Under the pieces are notes generated by a model. It did no database searches. It had not been told where the DNA came from and worked only from the letters and a program-made list of their open reading frames with translations. A stretch of DNA of 64,000 nt from Lachnoclostridium sp. (GTDB lineage: Bacteria > Bacillota > Clostridia > Lachnospirales > Lachnospiraceae). This document shows, piece after piece, positions 1 to 7,819 of this stretch (its first letter is position 1; each line of letters starts with the position of its first letter). A program made the position numbers and the translations under genes. Where the stretch lies: the NCBI GenBank assembly GCA_021770065.1, contig JAETRR010000008.1:1-64000 (forward strand), given 5' to 3'.

Positions 1-437
1 TTCAGTATATTTGCATGGACATTTATTTATTACTGTCTAATTTCAATATTAGACAAAATATAATTTTAAATTTTGTATTATACAAATCCAACGGATAACT
101 TTTAATTATCCTTTATTTCTTGATTACATTTATTTTCTTCCCTACTATCCCACAATCTTAATTAAGCCCAGCCCTCTATTTCTTATTAAACCACATTCTC
201 TTACACTTTTGTGCGAATGTTCTCCAATTGTTTGTTTTTGACCTCGAAATTTTTATTCGCGTCCAAAAACAGCTGTACAAAACCAATAAACAAATTAAAT
301 ACTGTCATCCTCGGCTTCCCAAAACCAAAAAATCCCAATATAAAAATTATTTTTTGCCCAATCCTTTCCAAACTCCATTTTTAATATAGAAATCAATCAT
401 TAAAAACAAATTCTGCAACACCCTTTTTATACACGCG
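1..437. other. AT-rich intergenic region at left edge
   Basis: This stretch has no convincing gene on either strand. It is strongly AT-rich. It holds one copy of the direct-repeat promoter element (listed separately), pointing leftward, so a minus-strand gene should begin just outside the left edge of the window. The 3' end of the HEXXH gene lies at 438; no strong intrinsic terminator was seen between it and the promoter element. Confidence 0.6.
185..248 (-). promoter_or_regulatory. Direct-repeat promoter element, copy A
   Basis: On the minus strand, box 1 (TTCGAGGTCAAAAA, 248-235) and box 2 (TTGGAGAACATTCG, 227-214) start exactly 21 bp apart. A -10-like hexamer TTTAAT lies at 190-185, 37 nt from the start of box 2, the same geometry as copies B and C. 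No -35 hexamer is visible at 213-208. The predicted transcript leaves the window to the left. The -10 is the weakest of the four copies. Confidence 0.55.
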
Positions 438-1964
438 TTATTTCCTTTTCTCCGTAATAAAAAACAAACAATTAATCACCGTATCAATCCTGTCCCTCAT
501 ATCTTCACCTGTAATGATATACGGATCATACCCCTCATCCGCTTCCTCACAGCACATCTGCATATTCATCCTGTTTTCCTTGATATCCGCATCCGCTTCC
601 ACGGCAGCAATCGACGTCATCGGAAGAAAGAAAAACCTTTTCTCCGCAATTTTTACAATAAGAACAGTCATATTGTTATAAACCATATATCGATAATATA
701 CATTTCGATTTTTCCACAAATCCAGATAACACCTGGTATTGCTATACGTTCTGTCACAGTATATAAAAATCTCATCGCATATATTTTTATGAAGATTTAT
801 GCTATTTTTCGAAAAATCATAATTCTTGTAACTCGTCACAATAACAGACTTCTTTTCTGGAGACAAAAGCAGTTCATCCATCCGCTTTACATCACCCAGT
901 ACCATGAGAATCTCTCTTTTCCCCAAGTCAAAATGCGAAATCAGTTCATTCTCCGAACAGTATTTTTTATCATAATCAAATCCCGTATCCACACCCATCT
1001 TTTCATAAATATAAAGCAGTGACTCTTCCAAAGATCCATGCAGCATAATCATAGAATATTCTTCACACACTGCCTTCTGCAGCTCGTCAATTTCCGCTTT
1101 ACGGGAGCATGTCATAACTTCTTCCTCATTAAAAACGGCTGGAAGCTGCTGAAAATACATTTCATTCAGATTCGCCTCAACTGTATTTATCTTAGACAAT
1201 CTGTTCTTATAAATGGAAATATTATCAGAGCTGCCAAAAAAGTTTATAATAAAATCCTTTATATGGCGCAGACGCTCTTCATTCCTGCTAAAGGTGAGAT
1301 TGAGTACATCCTCTCCCAGTAAGGGCATGATAAATTCCTGTATCTCTTTACAGGATGCAGCCTTCCCCCTGCAATATTTCAAATGCTTCCTAAAACGATT
1401 ATCCGGAAGATATTTTTTTGAAAAATCCTGCCTTGAAACCATTTTCTGAACAGCCTTGCCTGTCGTAAAATTAAGCGGATTTTCCTGATACAGTTCTCCG
1501 TTCATGCACTCTATTCCGAACAGGAAAACGATATTTGCCGTCTTCAGGATTTCTTCCCGGCATGTCTCCTTTTTCATAACCTCAATAACAAACAACAGCG
1601 GCTCCAGATATTTATAATAAATGTTGTTATTAAAAAGCAGATTTTCTATAAACTTATCGCATGCCTCAATCCCTTCCGATGTCAATTTCAAAACACTCTG
1701 GACAAAAACAGCAAGTCCTTCCTGCACTTTGTCCGTGTGCCTGTTTAAAAATTCTGTTATCGTCTTATACTGCAGTTCGTCCTGCCTGCAGCCGTATGGA
1801 ATTTTAATTTTTTCAAAGCAGTAAAGCATCATCCCGATACAGCTTCTTCCGGTCAATACCATATGTGTATATTCGTGAAAGGATGTGCTTTCGAATTCCT
1901 CTCTGCCGATTAAAGGATTTAATAATGTATAGTTATTGTATGTATATTCTCCGTAAGAAGCCAT
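438..1964 (-). CDS. HEXXH...E gluzincin-like protein of unknown function
   Basis: The 508-residue product carries H30-E31-Y-T-H34 close to its N-terminus and a second acidic motif, QEGLAVF, with E82 about 48 residues later. This HEXXH plus downstream EG-x-A pattern is that of gluzincin-type zinc metalloproteases, so a peptidase-like zinc site is inferred. The rest (about 100-508) is not recognised; it is mostly helical with a mixed alpha/beta C-terminus, and no signal peptide or membrane segment is seen. The start has a good ribosome binding site (GAGGGG). It follows the phosphoesterase-Nudix-methyltransferase gene by 91 bp on the same strand, so it is probably the last gene of a three-gene unit. 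A role as protease effector or maturation enzyme of that unit is speculation. Confidence 0.6.
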   Translation of the reverse strand: MASYGEYTYNNYTLLNPLIGREEFESTSFHEYTHMVLTGRSCIGMMLYCFEKIKIPYGCRQDELQYKTITEFLNRHTDKVQEGLAVFVQSVLKLTSEGIEACDKFIENLLFNNNIYYKYLEPLLFVIEVMKKETCREEILKTANIVFLFGIECMNGELYQENPLNFTTGKAVQKMVSRQDFSKKYLPDNRFRKHLKYCRGKAASCKEIQEFIMPLLGEDVLNLTFSRNEERLRHIKDFIINFFGSSDNISIYKNRLSKINTVEANLNEMYFQQLPAVFNEEEVMTCSRKAEIDELQKAVCEEYSMIMLHGSLEESLLYIYEKMGVDTGFDYDKKYCSENELISHFDLGKREILMVLGDVKRMDELLLSPEKKSVIVTSYKNYDFSKNSINLHKNICDEIFIYCDRTYSNTRCYLDLWKNRNVYYRYMVYNNMTVLIVKIAEKRFFFLPMTSIAAVEADADIKENRMNMQMCCEEADEGYDPYIITGEDMRDRIDTVINCLFFITEKRK

Positions 1965-2055
1965 TTTCTGCCTGCCCCTCTTCTTTTAAAAGATTGCCAA
2001 AAGAAAACCACAAATGCGGTAAAGTTCTCTTACTCCAAACCTCAGCCTGCAATTT

Positions 2056-4599
2056 TTATCTCCTGCGGACAAGCTTGATGCAGGCAATCTTATCCGTAAA
2101 CAGCATATGCGAATCCGTTTTCTCAACATCATATTCCGGAAATAAACCAATATATTCACTTTGAGTTTTAGGCTCCGTATATCTGCTTGCCAATGCGCCG
2201 TCCTCCACATGCTCAAATAAATAAATGGTATCTGCAATTCGCTTCATATTGCTCACAATCTCTTGTAGTTCATCTGCATTATGTATCAATACCAAAGAGC
2301 ATATCAGCAAGTCAAAATGCAGATTTTCCTGATAATCCTGGAAAAAGCAATTTACATAGTTGACTTTTCGGGCCAGACTTTCACCAAGAAACTCCCTGTT
2401 CCTCTGCAGCATTCCTCTAGAAACATCTACACAGGTAACACTTCCTGCATGCTCTGCAAAATATTTTGTAAACAGCCCGATCCCGCCGCCTACTTCAATC
2501 ACTGTTTTCTCCGTTAGATCATCATCAATAAAGGAAATTACCTTTTTATAATAATCCTCCGAGATTCTTGAAATATGAGCCGCCGGGTATCTGTTGCTTA
2601 ATACAGCCAGGCGTCCCTCCCTTTGCGCTCTTCTCTCCCATTCCTGTATTACCTGCCGCCTGAAATTTTTCTTCTTTCTATTTGGATCAATGTGCTTTTC
2701 CACAGTCTGTTTTCCGAATTTCTTTACTATTAAAGTAATTAAATTTGCTTTTGCCGTTTCGTCCCAGCGGTTTTCTTTTATTAATTTCCAGACTGATTTA
2801 TAATCGAAATCCACAGCAATGATCGTTTGTAACTCTATATGGAAATCCCTTGCCATCGAAACATTTTCCATAAGCTCCTGTGCCGTCCTGTCCGTTCTCT
2901 CGTAAAACGAAAACTGATAATATCCACTATCATAGTCTATTCCGAAAGAGTAAAGCTTAAGATTTTCCAAACTGGGAGCATACCCTATTTCTTCCTCGCA
3001 CTCTCTGATAATATCAAAAAAGGGATTTGTGTCTTTTCCTGCCCAATTCATACTCCCGCTTGCTGTATAGATATAGCGATCCGGATTTACAGCCACATTT
3101 TTTGATGATCTTGATATAAGGATTTTATCATCTGACGTAATAATGAAAATACCGACACCGCACACATTTGGAAGTTCGTTTGTAATCAGCGACTGCATGT
3201 AATTAAAATATTTACTTCTTACAGTGCCTCCGGCCTCCAGCAGTTGATCCATAACCGTCTTCACAATCAGAAAATCTTTATATGCTGCTTTAGAAAAATT
3301 AAAAATGAGCTTATGCGGCTGGTTCCCTCCCATAATTTTTACAGAATAATTATCTATCCTCACCTTTTCCTCATAGACATTTTCAAGAATATCTTCCGGT
3401 TCATTTGCTGCCTGTAAAAAACATTCATAAATATCCTGTGGTATTTTATAACTTATTTCTTCATTGAACGTTTCAATATCTCCGCAGCAATATTCGTCTT
3501 CTTTATCATTCCATGAGCAGATTATCGGCAGAAATCTTATTGTTTTTCCGGCTATGCAGAACAAATTTGACTGTGTAACAATGTTTTCCTGCTCTATCGC
3601 ACCTGTTTCTATATACCGGCTGCCCTTAACCTCCGTTTTCAGATTACCTCTTCTTTTCTTATCTCCCGGTAATGTGATCTTTTCCTCCATACAATCCCAT
3701 TGTCCGCTTGAATAATAATAACGGATTCTCTTCTGTTCAGGGCTTTGACCTGTAAAATCTATTTCATATGCATAAAAGCAATGCGGATAACGCTTTTCCT
3801 GGTAAATGGCTCCGCTGGAAGCTACCAGAGCATTTCCCATATTAATGTTCAGACCGTTTGTCTCATGGGTATGTCCGGACAGTACAATATCAGCCATCTC
3901 GCATACTTCCCTGAGCACATTCGTATTATGCCCGAAATCACAGCGCTCCTCTTCATTCCACGAAGTATGAGGATGATGCATAATCACTATATTGGGCTTT
4001 TTCTTATCTCTTGACAGATCTCTTTTTATCACCTCAACCAATCCGGATCCAACCCACATTTTATCCTTCACTACGTCACCCTGCGCATACCATGCCGTGT
4101 TCAGACAGATTACCCTGAAATCTCCCATATCCCTGTTTCCCACCAGCGGACTCTTTCTTGAACCGATTGTGTATTCCGTCAAATTCATATGGTGAAAAAA
4201 TTCTATATACTGCTCAAATCTCAGTTGAAGCCTGTCCAGCTTTTCCACACGCAGGTATTTATCCGCTGTCTTTTGATCTGCCGGAAATTTCAGCGCTTCT
4301 ACGTCCTCTCTCTCTACATCATGGTTTCCCGGGCAGAGTAAAAGCCGATCAGAGGATATTCCGCACCGTCTCATTACATTTTTCAGCCAATTTTCCGCTT
4401 TTCTATAATCCCCGGCTGCAGCTTTCCATGCAATGTCCCCGGTAATTAAGATAAAATCAATTTTCTTGTTTTGACTGACTGTATATATTATGCCAGCCAG
4501 TTCATCCATATAATTGCTTCTTATTGCTGATTCCGTCTCATCCTCGCTGCCGTTCTGGCTGATTCCAAAATGCATATCTGACAAGTGTAAAAAGAACAT
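2056..4599 (-). CDS. Metallophosphoesterase-Nudix-methyltransferase fusion protein
   Basis: An 847-residue protein with three recognisable enzyme modules. Residues 1 to about 290 form a calcineurin-like metallophosphoesterase with all main metal motifs: D8-x-H10 (HLSDMHFG), G54-D55, G91-N-H-D94, a HHPH segment and GHTH near 243. Residues about 480-620 are a Nudix domain with the core RECEEEIGY near 533; the first Glu/Gly part of the Nudix box is imperfect. Residues about 675-847 are a class I SAM-dependent methyltransferase with motif I VIEVGGGIGLF near 703 and an acidic residue after the next strand (CVDVS). The region 290-480 is not recognised. The start follows GGGAGG. It is the middle gene between a membrane-anchored protein and a gluzincin-like protein. 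The three activities suggest processing of a nucleotide or nucleotide-linked compound, but the substrate is unknown. Confidence 0.75.
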   Translation of the reverse strand: MFFLHLSDMHFGISQNGSEDETESAIRSNYMDELAGIIYTVSQNKKIDFILITGDIAWKAAAGDYRKAENWLKNVMRRCGISSDRLLLCPGNHDVEREDVEALKFPADQKTADKYLRVEKLDRLQLRFEQYIEFFHHMNLTEYTIGSRKSPLVGNRDMGDFRVICLNTAWYAQGDVVKDKMWVGSGLVEVIKRDLSRDKKKPNIVIMHHPHTSWNEEERCDFGHNTNVLREVCEMADIVLSGHTHETNGLNINMGNALVASSGAIYQEKRYPHCFYAYEIDFTGQSPEQKRIRYYYSSGQWDCMEEKITLPGDKKRRGNLKTEVKGSRYIETGAIEQENIVTQSNLFCIAGKTIRFLPIICSWNDKEDEYCCGDIETFNEEISYKIPQDIYECFLQAANEPEDILENVYEEKVRIDNYSVKIMGGNQPHKLIFNFSKAAYKDFLIVKTVMDQLLEAGGTVRSKYFNYMQSLITNELPNVCGVGIFIITSDDKILISRSSKNVAVNPDRYIYTASGSMNWAGKDTNPFFDIIRECEEEIGYAPSLENLKLYSFGIDYDSGYYQFSFYERTDRTAQELMENVSMARDFHIELQTIIAVDFDYKSVWKLIKENRWDETAKANLITLIVKKFGKQTVEKHIDPNRKKKNFRRQVIQEWERRAQREGRLAVLSNRYPAAHISRISEDYYKKVISFIDDDLTEKTVIEVGGGIGLFTKYFAEHAGSVTCVDVSRGMLQRNREFLGESLARKVNYVNCFFQDYQENLHFDLLICSLVLIHNADELQEIVSNMKRIADTIYLFEHVEDGALASRYTEPKTQSEYIGLFPEYDVEKTDSHMLFTDKIACIKLVRRR

Positions 4600-4745
4600 T
4601 TTGCCTTTCCTCCCTTACTGCATTTAAACTAAATCTTTATCCATTTTAATTATGGCCTCTTGATTCCCGGCATAGCTGCTGGCTTGATAGAGCCGTCCTC
4701 AATATAATTGTAACGGCATCAAATACAGAATTATTCGCTGTCATG

Positions 4746-5489
4746 TTAAGACTTTTCTTTTCCATCACACTCAGCCATTAATTTCTGCCTGATAGAGTCT
4801 CCGCCCTTTACCATATTATCAAGAAACCCGGATAATTGTTTTATGTGTTCCAGAAGCTGCAGTGCATTTTCATGCTCTCCCCGGCCAATTCTCAGATAAT
4901 AATCAATCAGTGACTTATACCATTTAAAATTTTTCTCATCCCTTATCCATTGGCAGAATTCCTTATAAGAGATCACTTCTCCTGTCTCGTTAATACAAAA
5001 GTGCCTGCCTATATCCATTTGTATCACATAATAGATATTCAGCCCGCTGCTGAAATCAATTACGATTCTGTTTATCAGTCCTATTAACTGTGTATCTTTC
5101 TGTCCCGACATTTGAAAGAAGGGTGCACCGCCGCGGATTTTTTCCATATAAGCCAGCAGGCACCCAGTTATATAACATGATGAAAGCAGATAACAGCCGT
5201 CCTCTGCAAACCAGCTTTCATTTTTATCCAATATCTCTGAGGCATCTTCAATCATCAAAATTTTTCTGTTTTTCCCATGCTTATCTGACTCATCCACGAT
5301 CTCTTTTATGCGATAGTAATTCTCTGCCAGCATGAACCTCATAGGATTAATGTAATTCCTGCTTAAGGAAACATTCTCTCGTTCTAACAGCTGCTTTCTT
5401 TCTTTTTGTCTAATTAACATATGGGATAATAGAGCTACAAGTAAAGATGTCACTGCGGCAATTAATGCGTTTATTGTGTCAATATTCAT
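4746..5489 (-). CDS. Membrane-anchored protein of unknown function
   Basis: A 247-residue protein. Residues 6-26 form a single hydrophobic helix (ending LLVALLSHMLI), followed directly by a basic stretch RQKERKQ, so the rest is predicted to be cytoplasmic. The soluble part is mainly helical and contains no motif I can assign; the end (GKEKS) is charged. The start has a strong ribosome binding site (GAGGAGGGC). It is the first gene of the minus-strand unit running to 438 and lies 75 nt after the predicted start of transcription from direct-repeat element B. As a small single-pass protein beside enzyme genes it could be a membrane effector or an anchor; neither can be shown from sequence. Confidence 0.6.
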   Translation of the reverse strand: MNIDTINALIAAVTSLLVALLSHMLIRQKERKQLLERENVSLSRNYINPMRFMLAENYYRIKEIVDESDKHGKNRKILMIEDASEILDKNESWFAEDGCYLLSSCYITGCLLAYMEKIRGGAPFFQMSGQKDTQLIGLINRIVIDFSSGLNIYYVIQMDIGRHFCINETGEVISYKEFCQWIRDEKNFKWYKSLIDYYLRIGRGEHENALQLLEHIKQLSGFLDNMVKGGDSIRQKLMAECDGKEKS

Positions 5490-5570
5490 GCCGCCCTCCT
5501 CTGCACTGGTAATTTCCCTAAGCTTAATTAATTTAACATTGATGCCTGATATATATGATCTGTCAGATAG

Positions 5571-5634
5571 ATTGTATCACATCCATCGTTATTTCTGGGC
5601 GGATGTTCTTCAATTGTCGGTTTTTGTCCTCGAA
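5571..5634 (-). promoter_or_regulatory. Direct-repeat promoter element, copy B
   Basis: On the minus strand, TTCGAGGACAAAAA (5634-5621) and TTGAAGAACATCCG (5613-5600) begin 21 bp apart, and the -10 TACAAT lies at 5576-5571, 37 nt from the start of box 2. The place where a -35 should be reads CCCAGA, so the promoter probably needs an activator bound to the repeats. It drives the gene at 5489 and probably the two genes after it. Confidence 0.7.
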
Positions 5635-5639
5635 TTTTA

Positions 5640-5830
5640 AGAATATTTTATAAAAATAAATGCAGTCAATTTTGACTTTTGACTATAGAATATTGAATTC
5701 TTATTCCGGCTGGCCATTTTGTGAATAACAATCTGCACACTTGAAACCTGTTTACCTTAAAAGCAAATTTATATTCTGAAAAAATCAAAAATTTCTCAGA
5801 ATTTTTTCCCGAGAGTTCTTGATTTTTTAC
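5640..5830. other. AT-rich spacer with inverted repeat
   Basis: The stretch between the leftward element B and the rightward HNH promoter has no gene. A perfect 10-bp inverted repeat (AAAAAATCAA at 5779-5788, TTGATTTTTT at 5819-5828) encloses about 30 nt with further weak pairing (TCTC/GAGA). It could act as a weak bidirectional terminator or insulator between the divergent units. Its right arm overlaps the -35 of the next promoter. Confidence 0.4.
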
Positions 5831-5847
5831 AGGAACTGTGGTATAAC
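5819..5847 (+). promoter_or_regulatory. Predicted sigma-A promoter of HNH nuclease gene
   Basis: TTGATT (5819-5824), a 17-nt spacer and TATAAC (5842-5847) fit a vegetative promoter well. Transcription would start near 5854, which leaves a leader of about 270 nt before the start codon at 6127. Confidence 0.55.
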
Positions 5848-5853
5848 TAAAAC

Positions 5854-6126
5854 AGATAGTTTCCCGAGGATTTTGTGTATTCCGCAGGGTAATCCTCCAA
5901 ATTTAGTCAAATACCAAACAGCAGGCTACGGGGCATCAAACTTGCTGCGCAGCAGCGCTGCGAGGTATTTGACCCTCGCGGCAGTGCCCGATAAAGCGGG
6001 ACAGGCTCTCGCCAAATGGACATGCCGGCACAAGGTGAGCCCGTTCCGGGCGAGAGAGTGGCCTGGGCCATGTCTGCTTGGCTCGTTGCCCACGGGAATA
6101 AATAAACATCAGAAAGGGGTTTTATT
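5854..6126 (+). ncRNA. GC-rich structured leader upstream of HNH gene
   Basis: The leader is visibly richer in G and C than everything around it and is full of exact inverted repeats. These are GAGGATT (5866-5872) with AATCCTC (5891-5897); GTCAAATACC (5906-5915) with GGTATTTGAC (5964-5973); CCCG (5987-5990) with CGGG (5997-6000); CTCTCGCC (6006-6013) with GGCGAGAG (6049-6056); and GACATG (6019-6024) with CATGTC (6069-6074). The last two cannot form together as a simple nested fold, so they are either a pseudoknot or alternative states. It does not match a riboswitch or T-box that I recognise. It may be a cis-regulatory RNA or a dispersed intergenic repeat element that happens to sit here. Confidence 0.45.
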
Positions 6127-7284
6127 ATGAATAAAGTAAATGAAAAAAATCTTCTTGCATTTATTATTGACTACTTTACCAGTATCGGATGTGATCCGGC
6201 AGAAGTTAATAACTATTTTACAGCCCGCCGTTTTAATGACGGCATAGTTCTCAACCTTCCGGCTGTATGCCTTCTTCCGGAAAATAAGCCTGCTTCTTCC
6301 AAAAGCAACCAGACACATATTCACGTCACATCAAAGGCCCGTAACTTTTTCTACGATTCCGCAGCTCTTGACAATGCTGCAGTATCAACACCCTGGAAAA
6401 GTCAGATGCTGAGCATCTCAGAGAGCAATATCAAAGCACTCACCAAAGAAAAAGCTTCTGCATCACTTCTTGTGAAGGATACCTCAATGATGACAAAAAT
6501 TGAGTGCAGGAAAAGCCAGGAAAAACAGGTTCAGCTGAGTAAAATCAGTAAGGATGGAAGACTTTTTTTAGACTTAAGAAGAGGACTGTATGAAAACGAC
6601 ATCATCATTTTTCTGAAATACCGCAATTCAGAGAAATTCTTTGTTTTAGGAATGCCGCGCGCTTTTTTTAAGGATAGCTATGTCTTCGAAACTGCAAGAA
6701 AGAACGGAGCATTAAAAAGCGAAACCTATACTTCGCTTGTCAGCCAGAAAGCTATTCCTGTAAGAGCAGCAATTGAGGCAGTTTTAGAAGAACACTCTTC
6801 AGATGAGGTAATCGAAAGTGAAGATGCTATTTCCGATGCTGTCTACCAAAGCCTGGTGGATTGTGCAAAGCCGGGCAATACAACATATTCACCTGTTGAA
6901 TATGTTGAGCCAGACTCAGAAGGAAGTGCAGGTAAAAGCCGCCGCCCAGCCGCAAATCCGTCTCTTGGCAGGGAAGCAATAGAATACAGCCGCTTCCGAT
7001 GCAGCGTTGATGAGAACCATCATTCTTTTATGAAACCCGATGGAACTCCGTATCTGGAGGTGCACCATTTAATCCCGCTCAGCCAGCAGGCAGACTTTAA
7101 GTATAAGCTTGATACAAAAGCCAACATCATACCTCTATGTCCAAACTGCCACAGAATGTTACATCATGGACGCATCGAAGATATAGAACCAATTCTCAAA
7201 AAACTCTATGAACAGCGCATAGAACTATTGCGGCAGAGCGGTCTGGATATAAGCTTTGAAAAATTGAAAAGCTTTTATTCATAA
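6127..7284 (+). CDS. HNH endonuclease domain protein
   Basis: A 385-residue protein with a C-terminal HNH nuclease domain. The segment LEVHHLIPLSQQ gives the first His pair, NIIPLCPNCHRMLHHG gives the Asn, a zinc-binding Cys pair and the final His, and an upstream RFRCS Cys may add to the zinc site. This layout is common in Mrr-like or modification-dependent restriction endonucleases, where the N-terminus recognises modified DNA. Residues 1-250 are not recognised and have no membrane segment. The start is supported by AGAAAGGGG. It is the only plus-strand gene of the island, has its own promoter and a long structured leader, and ends at a strong hairpin terminator. Nuclease activity is likely from motifs; a role in defence is inferred from family and neighbours. 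Confidence 0.75.
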   Translation: MNKVNEKNLLAFIIDYFTSIGCDPAEVNNYFTARRFNDGIVLNLPAVCLLPENKPASSKSNQTHIHVTSKARNFFYDSAALDNAAVSTPWKSQMLSISESNIKALTKEKASASLLVKDTSMMTKIECRKSQEKQVQLSKISKDGRLFLDLRRGLYENDIIIFLKYRNSEKFFVLGMPRAFFKDSYVFETARKNGALKSETYTSLVSQKAIPVRAAIEAVLEEHSSDEVIESEDAISDAVYQSLVDCAKPGNTTYSPVEYVEPDSEGSAGKSRRPAANPSLGREAIEYSRFRCSVDENHHSFMKPDGTPYLEVHHLIPLSQQADFKYKLDTKANIIPLCPNCHRMLHHGRIEDIEPILKKLYEQRIELLRQSGLDISFEKLKSFYS

Positions 7285-7310
7285 TCAAAAATATTCTTTA
7301 ATACGCCGGA

Positions 7311-7350
7311 AAGGGGCTGTCGCAATAAGACGGCCCCTTCTCATTCATTT
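7311..7350. terminator. Bidirectional hairpin terminator
   Basis: AAGGGGCTGTC (7311-7321) pairs with GACGGCCCCTT (7329-7339) over 11 positions with one G-T wobble and a 7-nt loop. It is followed by a T-rich stretch on the plus strand. It lies between the convergent HNH gene (ends 7284) and the Rpn-tail ORF (ends 7365), so it can serve both. Confidence 0.7.
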
Positions 7351-7364
7351 TGCATTCTTCCTCA

Positions 7365-7580
7365 TTATATATCTGTACACAAAATGCTTTCTGCTTCTGC
7401 TAACTCTTCCCCGGTATATCCGAATGATGATATCTGCTCTTTCGCAGCACCTGCATGAATCATTCTTACAATCGCGTTAAGCAGCTCCTTTTTTATTCCC
7501 TGTTCAATCCCTCGTTCGATTCCCTGTTCGATTCCTTGTTCAATTCCTATGGCAATAATATTTTCTGACAGATTACACAT
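7365..7580 (-). pseudogene. C-terminal remnant of an Rpn/PD-(D/E)XK transposase-like nuclease
   Basis: A 71-residue ORF with the tetrapeptide array GIEQGIEQGIERGIEQGIKK followed by a short helical tail (AAKEQISSFGYTGEELAEAE). This array and tail are typical of the extreme C-terminus of Rpn-family recombination-promoting nucleases, normally about 300 residues long; the PD-(D/E)XK catalytic part is absent. The ORF has an intact ATG and a good ribosome binding site (GGGAGG), so a short peptide may still be made. The 240 bp upstream contain no further part of the nuclease that I can see. The nearly identical codons in the array also make it a small DNA repeat (about 7495-7550). Confidence 0.6.
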
Positions 7581-7819
7581 GGTCTATATCCTCCCTTCCA
7601 GCTCAGCTGTCTAAATAAGTATAAGCATGGTATCTTGTCTCCTAAAGCCCTGCTCGTAAAATCATTTCATCTTCTGAATTTAGTATAGGATCAAATAATG
7701 TAATACTCACGCTTTTACTCCTTTTTATTTAGCTGATTCTGTAAGTTAACCGTTAATATGAAAAAGCTTCAACGACATGTATTATCTTATTCAGCCAGAC
7801 CGTCATCTGCGAGATAAAA

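Noticed and set aside
438-1964. HEXXH gene as an ImmA/IrrE-type protease
   Set aside because: HEXXH is at residues 30-34 without the ImmA surroundings, and no phage-type repressor gene is adjacent.
2056-4599. Methyltransferase domain as part of a restriction-modification system
   Set aside because: No DNA-methylase catalytic motif (DPPY, NPPY or PCQ) is seen; the domain looks like a small-molecule type class I methyltransferase.
5819-6130. 103-codon plus-strand frame before the HNH gene
   Set aside because: It lies in the structured leader, has no ribosome binding site, no family likeness and odd composition; it is an effect of the GC-rich stretch.
7495-7550. Short repeat array as a CRISPR
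   Set aside because: The 12-bp units are coding repeats for GIEQ in one frame with no spacers.
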